A stretch of DNA of 57,201 bases, taken from an uncultured Bacilli bacterium. GTDB lineage: Bacteria > Bacillota_I > Bacilli_A > RF39 > UBA660. The stretch covers positions 1 through 57,201 of the forward strand of contig CAKOXL010000005.1 of NCBI GenBank assembly GCA_934130105.1, in the 5' to 3' direction. Shown here in pieces: positions 42,517 to 49,924 of the stretch (the stretch's first letter is position 1; each line of letters starts with the position of its first letter). A program made the translations under genes and the position numbers. Below the pieces are notes generated by a model. That model saw only the letters and a program-made list of their open reading frames with translations, was not told the DNA's origin and ran no database searches.

Positions 42517-43047
42517 ATGAATATCGTTATCAGAGGAAGTAAACTTGAAATAACAGATGCCATGAATTCTTATGCAAAGGAAAAAATTAGTAGACTAGAA
42601 AAATATCTAGAAAATAGTGATGATACTCGTGCTACTGTACTAGTAAAGGTTCATGGTCATTTACATATTGTTGAAGTAACAATACCTCTAAAAAACTTCA
42701 TTTTAAGAGCAGAGGAATCTAAAGATGATTTTTATTCAGCTATTGATACAGTAACAGATAAATTAGAAAGACAAATTCGTAAAAACAAGACAAGAATTGC
42801 TTCTAAGAAAAATAAAGGAACAAAGGATTTTGCTTACGACTATATTCAAAGTATAGAAGAAGAAAGTGAAGAAAAAATAGTAAAAAGAAAGAAGATAGAA
42901 GTAAAACCAATGGATGAAGAAGAAGCAATTCTTCAAATGGAACTATTAGGTCATGAATTCTATTTATATAAGGATATAGTAACAGGAGAACCTGCTGTTA
43001 TTTATAAAAGAAAAGACGGAGACTATGGAATTATAGAAGCTGAATAA
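42517..43047 (+). CDS. hpf: Long-form ribosome hibernation promoting factor
   Basis: HPF dimerises 70S ribosomes into inactive 100S particles. The 176-residue protein has the N-terminal ribosome-binding domain (MNIVIRGSKLEITDAMNSYA to about residue 100) and the C-terminal dimerisation domain with KPMDEEEAILQMELLGHEFY. Long form is typical of Bacillota. It precedes secA, the usual order. Confidence 0.96.
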   Translation: MNIVIRGSKLEITDAMNSYAKEKISRLEKYLENSDDTRATVLVKVHGHLHIVEVTIPLKNFILRAEESKDDFYSAIDTVTDKLERQIRKNKTRIASKKNKGTKDFAYDYIQSIEEESEEKIVKRKKIEVKPMDEEEAILQMELLGHEFYLYKDIVTGEPAVIYKRKDGDYGIIEAE

Positions 43048-43060
43048 GCTTCTTTTTCTT
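43035..43060 (+). terminator. Terminator after hpf
   Basis: AGAAGCT (43035-43041) and AGCTTCT (43047-43053) form a 7-bp stem across the stop codon, followed by T residues. Confidence 0.8.
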
Positions 43061-43281
43061 TGATAAAAAGAAAGTTTTTTGATACTAGTAATTATATTGA
43101 AAACGTTTAAAAAAACTTTATGATTACAAAAATTTTTCCTTTTATAATAAAAAGACAAACTATTATTATTTTAAAAAGTGTTTTAATAGTAATATATGCT
43201 GTAAATTATGGGTTTCTAACTGAAAAAACTAGTCATCTAACTAAATAGTTGGTATAATATTAATTACAGGAGAGTGAAACA

Positions 43282-45771
43282 ATGGATTTATTAAAAAAGT
43301 TATTCGACCATGAATATAAAGAATTAAAAAAATTTGAGAAAATTGCAGACAAAATAGATGAGTTAGATGAAAGTATGCAAGCTTTATCTGACAAAGAACT
43401 AAAAGAAAAAACTAAAGAATTTAAAGAAAGACTACAAAATGGTGAAACAGTAGATGATTTAGTAGTAGAAGCTTTTGCAGTTGCACGTGAAGCTTGTTTC
43501 CGTGTTATTGGTGAAAAGCCTTATTATGTACAGTTATTAGGTGCTTTAGCTATTCATTTTGGTAATATTGCTGAAATGAAAACAGGTGAAGGTAAAACTT
43601 TAACATCTGTATTACCAGCTTATTTAAATGCTTTAACTGGTGAAGGAGTACACATAATTACTGTTAACGAATATTTAGCAGATCGTGATGCACATTGGAT
43701 GGGTAAAATTCATGAATTTTTAGGGCTTACAGTAGGAATTAACTTAAGAGATATGACACCAAAAGAAAAGCAAGAACAATACGCATGTGATATTTTATAT
43801 TCAACCAATAATGAAATTGGTTTTGATTACTTACGTGATAACATGGTAATTCGTAAAGAAAATCGTGTTCAAAGACCATTTAACTATGCAATTATCGATG
43901 AGGTTGACTCGGTTTTAATTGATGAGGCTCGTACACCATTAATTATTTCTGGTGGTGAAATGAAGAGTGCTAACCTTTATATGGATGCTGATAGATTTGC
44001 TAAATCATTAAAAGAAGACGAATATATTTATGATGAAAAAACAAAAAATGTATCTTTATCAGAAGAAGGAGTTAAGAAAGCTGAAAAGAAATTTGGTTTC
44101 AAAAATTTATTTGATGTTGAAAATACAGAATTAGTTCATTATATAAATCAAGCATTACGCGCTAATTATTCAATGAAGAATGATATTGATTATGTTGTTC
44201 AAGATGGAAAAGTAGTAATCGTAGACCAATTTACAGGTCGTTTAATGCCAGGTCGTGCTTATAGTGATGGCCTTCATCAAGCAATAGAAGCAAAAGAAGG
44301 AGTTCAAATTCAACAAGAAACCAAAACTTTAGCAACTATTACCTTCCAAAATTTGTTCAGAATGTATAAAAAGTTATCTGGTATGACAGGTACTGCTAAA
44401 ACAGAAGAAGAAGAATTTAGAAATATTTATAATATGTATGTTATTGAAATACCTACAAATAAACCAGTTATTCGTGTTGATATGCCTGATTTAATGTATT
44501 CAACAAAAGCAGGTAAATATCGTGCTATCGTTAATGAAATAGAAGCTAGATACAAAAAAGGTCAACCGGTTTTAGTTGGTACTATCGCTATTGAAACTAG
44601 TGAGTTAATTAGTAATTTATTAAAACAAAAACATATTCCACATGAAGTATTAAATGCAAAAAATCATGCTCGTGAAGCAGAAATTATATCTAAAATTGGT
44701 TTAGGTAAATCAGTAACCATTGCTACCAATATGGCAGGTCGTGGTACCGATATTAAACTAAGTGATGAAGTAAGAGAACTTGGTGGATTGTGTGTAATTG
44801 GTACAGAAAGACATGAATCTCGTCGTATCGATAATCAGTTAAGAGGTCGTTCTGGTCGTCAAGGTGACCCTGGTTTTACTCAATTCTATGTATCAATGGA
44901 AGATGACTTAATGGTACGCTTTGGCACAGATAGAATTAAAATTATGATGCAGAATTTAGGATTTGATGAAAATCAAGCTATTCGTAGTAAAACATTTACG
45001 AAAGCATTATCATCAGCTCAAGCTCGTGTTGAAGGTAATAACTTTGATATTCGTAAACAATTACTTCAATATGATGATGTTATGAATAATCAAAGAGAAA
45101 TTATGTACTCAAGACGTAATGAAATATTAGATAGTGAATCTATTCATGCAACAGTATTAGAAACCATTCATAATCATATTTCTGATTTAGTAAATTCACA
45201 TTTATTCCCAGAAGGAAGATTAACAAATGATGATGTAAAAGATATAGTAGAATTCGTTAATGAAAACTTATTAACTAATGACATCGATAAGGAAGAATTA
45301 GACAATAGAACTCCAGATGAAATGATTAATATTATTACTGAGAAAATAGTAGCAGAATATGAAGAAAAATTAAAAGAAGTTCCAGAAGATATTAAAGATG
45401 AATTTGAAAAAGCTATTTCACTTAATGTAATAGATCATCATTGGACAGAACACATTAATACCCTATCTCATTTAAGAGAAGGAATTTATCTAAGAGGATA
45501 CGGTCAAGAAGATCCACTTCGTGCTTATACGATGGAAGGTTTTGATCTATTTGATAAGATGATGCAAAGAATAGATAATGATATTACTTTAATGTTAGTA
45601 CGTTCTGAAATTAGACAAAACATCGAAAGAAAAGAAGTATCAAAAAAACAAGTTACTAATGACAGTGACGAAACTATAAAAAAGCAGCCTAAGAAATCAG
45701 AGAAAATTGGAAGAAACGATCCATGTCCATGTGGCTCAGGTAAGAAATATAAACAATGTTGTGGAAAATAA
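43282..45771 (+). CDS. secA: Preprotein translocase ATPase SecA
   Basis: SecA drives secretory proteins through SecYEG. The 829-residue protein has Walker A TGEGKTLTS near residue 102, IIDEVDSVLIDEARTPLIIS, TIATNMAGRGTDI and a C-terminal zinc-binding SEC-C motif NDPCPCGSGKKYKQCCGK. A TATAAT lies at 43253 and AGGAGAGTG precedes the ATG. The last 45 bp are repeated 3.2 kb downstream (48906-48950), and prfB, normally adjacent, lies 10.8 kb away, so the present secA tail was probably supplied by an integrated element. Confidence 0.97.
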   Translation: MDLLKKLFDHEYKELKKFEKIADKIDELDESMQALSDKELKEKTKEFKERLQNGETVDDLVVEAFAVAREACFRVIGEKPYYVQLLGALAIHFGNIAEMKTGEGKTLTSVLPAYLNALTGEGVHIITVNEYLADRDAHWMGKIHEFLGLTVGINLRDMTPKEKQEQYACDILYSTNNEIGFDYLRDNMVIRKENRVQRPFNYAIIDEVDSVLIDEARTPLIISGGEMKSANLYMDADRFAKSLKEDEYIYDEKTKNVSLSEEGVKKAEKKFGFKNLFDVENTELVHYINQALRANYSMKNDIDYVVQDGKVVIVDQFTGRLMPGRAYSDGLHQAIEAKEGVQIQQETKTLATITFQNLFRMYKKLSGMTGTAKTEEEEFRNIYNMYVIEIPTNKPVIRVDMPDLMYSTKAGKYRAIVNEIEARYKKGQPVLVGTIAIETSELISNLLKQKHIPHEVLNAKNHAREAEIISKIGLGKSVTIATNMAGRGTDIKLSDEVRELGGLCVIGTERHESRRIDNQLRGRSGRQGDPGFTQFYVSMEDDLMVRFGTDRIKIMMQNLGFDENQAIRSKTFTKALSSAQARVEGNNFDIRKQLLQYDDVMNNQREIMYSRRNEILDSESIHATVLETIHNHISDLVNSHLFPEGRLTNDDVKDIVEFVNENLLTNDIDKEELDNRTPDEMINIITEKIVAEYEEKLKEVPEDIKDEFEKAISLNVIDHHWTEHINTLSHLREGIYLRGYGQEDPLRAYTMEGFDLFDKMMQRIDNDITLMLVRSEIRQNIERKEVSKKQVTNDSDETIKKQPKKSEKIGRNDPCPCGSGKKYKQCCGK

Positions 45772-45772
45772 T
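45728..45772 (+). repeat. Left copy of the secA-tail direct repeat (attL candidate)
   Basis: These 45 bp, the final 14 SecA codons, match 48906-48950 at 39 positions. The longest identical block is AAACAATGTTGTGG (45751-45764). Location at a gene's 3' end, with reading frame and stop preserved, is typical of integrase attachment sites. Confidence 0.75.
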
Positions 45773-45848
45773 CACTTAATCCTTTATTTATAAAGGTTGT
45801 GGATGAATTGAAAAGACTAGAAAATTAAAAATTTGCCAAAAAATACTG

Positions 45849-45873
45849 ATTTGTCTACATGATATAGTGTAGA
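45849..45873. repeat. TTTGTCTACA box with inverted partner
   Basis: ATTTGTCTACA (45849-45859) matches the box repeated at 48752-48773 and is followed after 8 bases by its near-inverted copy TGTAGATAAA (45868-45877). It lies about 80 bp inside the left repeat and close to the NUDIX promoter region, so it may be an integrase arm site or an operator. Confidence 0.5.
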
Positions 45874-45898
45874 TAAAATAACATGATAGGAGTTAAAA

Positions 45899-46504
45899 AT
45901 GTCTAACAAGGATGTAATAGATAAAATTAGAAATTTGTCAACACAAGAACAAAGAAATATTTCTTACGAAGAGTTAATAAAAATTATAGAACCGTTAACA
46001 TCTGATGAAATTATTGAGTTAAGTAATGTAATCGGTTATCCTGTATTTACAAGATTATGTATGGGAGTACTTAAGCATAGATTTGTTTTATTACAAGATG
46101 GTGCTGCTGCTATTATCGTAAATGACAAAGGTCAAATATTATTACAAAGCAGAGCTGATAGAGATAAGTGGGGATTGCCTGGTGGATGTCAAGAATTAGG
46201 CGAAAGGTTCCAAGATACTGTTATTAGAGAAATTAAGGAAGAAACTAATTTAGATGTTAATGAAGAAGATTTGGAGCTAATTGATATAGTATCAGGTTCA
46301 TCTAGAAGAAATGATTATCCAAATGGTGATGTAGTAATAAATAATACAGCATTATACTGTGTTAGAAATTATTCTGGAGAATTAAAATGGGATAGTGAAT
46401 CTAAAAACCTAAAATTCTTTGATTTAGGTACTTTACCAGAAAATCAAAATGATCCAGATTTAATTGAAATATATATTAAGAAATTAAATAGAAAATCAAG
46501 ATAA
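45899..46504 (+). CDS. NUDIX hydrolase with N-terminal extension
   Basis: NUDIX proteins cleave nucleoside diphosphates linked to another moiety. The 201-residue protein has the complete box GCQELGERFQDTVIREIKEE (about residues 98-117) plus an N-terminal extension of about 65 residues without clear homology. GATAGGAGTTAAAA precedes the ATG. It is the first gene of the secA-tail island and is closed by its own terminator. Substrate unknown. Confidence 0.88.
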   Translation: MSNKDVIDKIRNLSTQEQRNISYEELIKIIEPLTSDEIIELSNVIGYPVFTRLCMGVLKHRFVLLQDGAAAIIVNDKGQILLQSRADRDKWGLPGGCQELGERFQDTVIREIKEETNLDVNEEDLELIDIVSGSSRRNDYPNGDVVINNTALYCVRNYSGELKWDSESKNLKFFDLGTLPENQNDPDLIEIYIKKLNRKSR

Positions 46505-46522
46505 AAAAATAATTTATATTAA

Positions 46523-46566
46523 AGGGCTTGTATTAGACTTTAATAAGTTTTAGTACGAGTCTTTTT
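46523..46566 (+). terminator. Terminator after the island NUDIX gene
   Basis: GGCTTGTATTA and TAGTACGAGTC form an 11-bp stem with three G-U pairs around a loop, followed by TTTTTG. Confidence 0.65.
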
Positions 46567-46597
46567 GTATGTTGTGAAGAAGTTAGGAGATTTTAAA

Positions 46598-48679
46598 ATG
46601 AAAGTAATAATTAAAAATTGTAACAATATTAAAGAGGGATGTATTGATTTAGTTCCTAATAAACTTAATATCAAATATGGTGTTAATGGGACAGGTAAAT
46701 CAACAATTTCAACCGCACTTACAAGAAAAATAAATAATGAGTCTTTAGATAGTTTAAAACCATTTAACACCGAAGATAATATAATTCCAAGTATTAGTGG
46801 GTGTGAAAGTTTTAATAGTATAAAAGTTTATAATGATGAATATGTATCAAAATTTTTGTTTTTGCCAAACGAAGATGGGTTACATCAAAATTCATTTGAA
46901 GTTTTTATTAAACCTAAGGATTATGATATGCAGATAAAACAAATAAATGATATTTTAGGAATTGTTAAGGATTACGTTATTCAAAATGAAATTATTAATA
47001 ATTTAATTAATCAGAGAAATGAATTAAATAAAATTATAAAATTAAATACTAAAAAAACTTCTATTAATTCTATTGGTGTAGGGAGAGCATTAGCTGTTGG
47101 AAATAAAATAATTAGTGTTCCAGAAGAATTGAATAAATATTCAGAAAATTTGCATAGAAATGATAAAGCAAAATGGTATAGTTGGCAAAGTGAAGGTAGA
47201 ACATATATAATTGACAACAAATGTCCTTTTTGTACTAGTAGATTAGAAAATAATTTTGCTGAGGTTATGAAATTATTAGATGAACTATTCAATAGGAAAG
47301 ATGTTGAAAATTTATTAAAAGTAGAAAATATAATAAATAATATTTCATCAATTATTACTGAAGATACAAAAACATTTATCTTTCAAGTTCTTAACAATGA
47401 AGAACCAATAGCTGATGAAACAAAAGAAAAAATTGCACAGTTTATAATTGAATTAGATGATATATGTAATAAGTTAACAATTTTTCTACAATTAGATTAT
47501 TCTAGTTTAAAGAGTGTTGAAAACTTAGAACAAATGCTAGAAGAATGTAAATTAGATTTAAATAATTACTTGTTCATAGGTGGCGAAGATTTTATTAATA
47601 TTATTAATAATTTAAATAATAAAATTGATGAAATGTCTTCAAATGTTAAAAGTTTAAAGAAAAATATAAGCATACTTAATTCTAGTGTTAATGGTTATGC
47701 TAATAAGAATAAACAAAGAATTAATGATTTTCTTGATACGATAGGTATGGAATATGAAGTGAATGTTCGAAATAATAGACTATTATTATTTTATAAGAGT
47801 ACTGATATAATAGTTGATGTAAATAGCCATTTAAGTTGGGGAGAAAGAAATGCATTTGCATTATCATTATTTCTATTTGATTGTTTACACGATAATCCAG
47901 ATTTGATTATTTTAGACGATCCAGTATCTTCTTTTGATTTGAATAAAAAATATGCAATAACTTATTATTTGTTTAATCAAAAAGATAGCTTGCAAGGTAA
48001 GACTGTGTTAATGTTAACCCATGACCTGGAGCCAATAATAAATCTAGTAAAAGTAAAAAAATATCCATTTATTCAAAGTAATTATATTGAAAATAAAAAA
48101 GGAATAGTTTCTGAAAATGTAATTTTAGAAGATGATATAGAATCAATTTTTAATGTTACAAGAGCCAATTTTAACGATGTTAATCTTAATATTATTAATA
48201 GAATTGTCCATTTAAGAAGATATTTAGAATTAAATAGTGAATACGAATATGAATATAATATGATATCTTCACTTTTAAAAGGATATTTTAATCCAATATA
48301 TAAAAATAAGAGAACTGAACGAGAATTTACAGAAGAAGAATTTAATAAAACTGAAGATAATTTAAAAAAATTTATAAATGATTTTGATTATAATAGTATT
48401 TTAATGACTATAATTGATAAGAGTAAGATGAAACAATTATATTTAGATACTAAAAATAATTATGAAAAAACTGAGATATTTAGAATTATATTAAAAACAT
48501 TTAAATTACATAATGTAAATCCAGTTATAAAAGAATTTTTAAATGAAGAATTTCATATAGAAAATACATACATATTTCAACTTGATCCATATGCATATAA
48601 TTTAGTTCCTAATTATATAGTGGAAATGTGTGACTCTATAATTAATAGAATGACAATTGATGGCTTAGTTACAAATTAA
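46598..48679 (+). CDS. AAA_13-type ABC ATPase with zinc-hook motif (PrrC/RloC-like)
   Basis: A 693-residue ATPase with split ABC halves: Walker A GVNGTGKST (residues 28-36), a helical middle with CPFC (Cys 209 and 212, like the zinc hook of RloC), a long coiled-coil-like region, then LSWGERNAF signature (about 412), Walker B LIILDDPVSS (about 437-446) and an H-loop LTHDLEP. The roughly 200-residue C-terminal part has RRYLE (about 540-544) and later H, reminiscent of the Arg-Glu-His set of PrrC/RloC anticodon nucleases, but the spacing is different and this is unproven. ATG 46598 follows AGGAG; an in-frame ATG at 46565 overlaps the terminator. Anti-phage function is inferred from the family and island context. 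Confidence 0.8.
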   Translation: MKVIIKNCNNIKEGCIDLVPNKLNIKYGVNGTGKSTISTALTRKINNESLDSLKPFNTEDNIIPSISGCESFNSIKVYNDEYVSKFLFLPNEDGLHQNSFEVFIKPKDYDMQIKQINDILGIVKDYVIQNEIINNLINQRNELNKIIKLNTKKTSINSIGVGRALAVGNKIISVPEELNKYSENLHRNDKAKWYSWQSEGRTYIIDNKCPFCTSRLENNFAEVMKLLDELFNRKDVENLLKVENIINNISSIITEDTKTFIFQVLNNEEPIADETKEKIAQFIIELDDICNKLTIFLQLDYSSLKSVENLEQMLEECKLDLNNYLFIGGEDFINIINNLNNKIDEMSSNVKSLKKNISILNSSVNGYANKNKQRINDFLDTIGMEYEVNVRNNRLLLFYKSTDIIVDVNSHLSWGERNAFALSLFLFDCLHDNPDLIILDDPVSSFDLNKKYAITYYLFNQKDSLQGKTVLMLTHDLEPIINLVKVKKYPFIQSNYIENKKGIVSENVILEDDIESIFNVTRANFNDVNLNIINRIVHLRRYLELNSEYEYEYNMISSLLKGYFNPIYKNKRTEREFTEEEFNKTEDNLKKFINDFDYNSILMTIIDKSKMKQLYLDTKNNYEKTEIFRIILKTFKLHNVNPVIKEFLNEEFHIENTYIFQLDPYAYNLVPNYIVEMCDSIINRMTIDGLVTN

Positions 48680-48905
48680 TAAATAAGAATATATTCTAAT
48701 AAAATAATGAAAGTGATGTAATGTAATTGGTAAGTGAAGAAACGTGGATATTTTTGTCTACATTTTGTCTACAAATTATGAGAAATTATAGTAAAAATAA
48801 TACTATAAATACAATATATGTGAATTTCTTTTTTGCTTGTATTATATGGGAAAACTTATAATAACATAAATATTATAAATATCTATAATACTAGTCTGGT
48901 CCAAA
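48680..48905. other. Non-coding right part of the island
   Basis: No gene is seen. It is very AT-rich and contains the tandem TTTTGTCTACA repeats; this is where an integrase gene or its attachment arm would be expected, but no integrase remnant is readable. Confidence 0.5.
48752..48773 (+). repeat. Two perfect tandem copies of an 11-bp box
   Basis: TTTTGTCTACA occurs twice in direct tandem (48752-48762, 48763-48773), about one helical turn apart, 133 bp before the right secA-tail repeat. A third copy of the core lies at 45850-45859. Such tandem boxes resemble arm-type binding sites of tyrosine integrases. Confidence 0.75.
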
Positions 48906-48950
48906 CATGTGGCAGCTGTAAGAAATACAAACAATGTTGTGGTAAATAAT
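48906..48950 (+). pseudogene. secA: Remnant of a secA 3' end (attR candidate)
   Basis: The reading frame gives CGSCKKYKQCCGK followed by TAA, matching the SecA SEC-C end CGSGKKYKQCCGK. Homology stops abruptly upstream of 48906. Of six mismatches to 45728-45772, most leave the protein unchanged (Ser TCA versus AGC, Tyr TAT/TAC, Gly GGA/GGT), so it diverged while coding and is not a recent copy. It is followed by a terminator, as the end of the original secA would be. Confidence 0.85.
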
Positions 48951-48952
48951 TA

Positions 48953-48977
48953 AAAGCCTTGAAGTAAAGGCTTTTTT
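48953..48977 (+). terminator. Terminator after the secA remnant
   Basis: AAAGCCTT (48953-48960) and AAGGCTTT (48967-48974) form a perfect 8-bp stem followed by T residues. Probably the original secA terminator. Confidence 0.85.
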
Positions 48978-49116
48978 CTATATAAAAAATCAAATAAATT
49001 ATTTATATACACTATTAAATACATTGAGGTAAAGTATTTAAAGCATATCTAAAAAAAGAGTAGATACCGCAAACAATGTTAATATTATGTGGTAAAATTA
49101 ATATAGGAGGTATCAG

Positions 49117-49809
49117 ATGGAATTAATTAATATTGAAAACGTAACAGATGAAGATTTAGAAAGAATATATATAAAATGTTTAGAGTATGCTAACAGAATT
49201 AAAAATCCCGCTCTAAGAGAATGCTGCTTAGAAATCTATAACGATTATAAACAGAAATTAATAGCAAAACCAGCCACCGAAAATCCACGTCATCATTTCT
49301 TTAAAGGCGGATTAATATGTCATAGTTATTGTGTAACTAGAAATGCAGTCATGATTGCAGAATTATATGATTACATAAAATTAGATATGGACTTAATTAT
49401 ATTTGGTTCTTTATTGCATGATATAGGTAAAACAAATGATAATAAAGATTTTGATTCTATAAAAGATGGTGAACAAGGAATATTAAGTAGTGGATTATAT
49501 ATGGTCGGTCACTCATATGAAGGGACACATATTGTTGAAAATTATTTGGGGAAATACAATTTAGATGACAAATTCAAATATCAAGTTTTACACATGATAG
49601 GAAGCCATATGAAAGAATTTGGTGAATGTGGTGTATTAACTTCACCAAAAATGTTAGAAGTAATAATAATTAACTATGCCGATTCAATAGATGCCAAATT
49701 AGATAAAGCAAGAAATGGTATAAATAACTCTGAAAAAGGTGAATTATACTTTAATGAAGATCAAACAGCTAAATTTTATAAATCAGCTAATCCATATTAT
49801 TATAAATAA
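49117..49809 (+). CDS. HD-domain phosphohydrolase (YhaM-like HD domain)
   Basis: A 230-residue metal-dependent hydrolase. The HD-type ligands are visible as HHFFKGGLICHSYCV, LLHDIGKT (HD near residues 104-105), GSHMKEFG and YADSIDAKLD. The pattern is close to the HD half of the YhaM 3'-5' exoribonuclease, but the N-terminal OB-fold is absent. ATATAGGAGGTATCAG gives the start. Substrate not known. It lies just beyond the right repeat of the island. Confidence 0.85.
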   Translation: MELINIENVTDEDLERIYIKCLEYANRIKNPALRECCLEIYNDYKQKLIAKPATENPRHHFFKGGLICHSYCVTRNAVMIAELYDYIKLDMDLIIFGSLLHDIGKTNDNKDFDSIKDGEQGILSSGLYMVGHSYEGTHIVENYLGKYNLDDKFKYQVLHMIGSHMKEFGECGVLTSPKMLEVIIINYADSIDAKLDKARNGINNSEKGELYFNEDQTAKFYKSANPYYYK

Positions 49810-49871
49810 AAAACAATACACTAACTAAAAAATTAAAAAAGTAAACCTTTGTAAAGATAAATTATGATATC

Positions 49872-49900
49872 TTGTAGAAAGTTATTAGTTATGCTATAAT
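49872..49900 (+). promoter_or_regulatory. Promoter of the large surface protein gene
   Basis: TTGTAG (49872-49877) and an extended -10 (TGC then TATAAT, 49895-49900) are spaced by 17 bp. Confidence 0.75.
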
Positions 49901-49924
49901 AGCAGACAATTAATGGGGTGTAGT

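Noticed and set aside
43120..43248. 42-codon frame between hpf and secA
   Set aside because: No ribosome-binding site and a composition expected from AT-rich intergenic DNA; it covers the secA upstream region.
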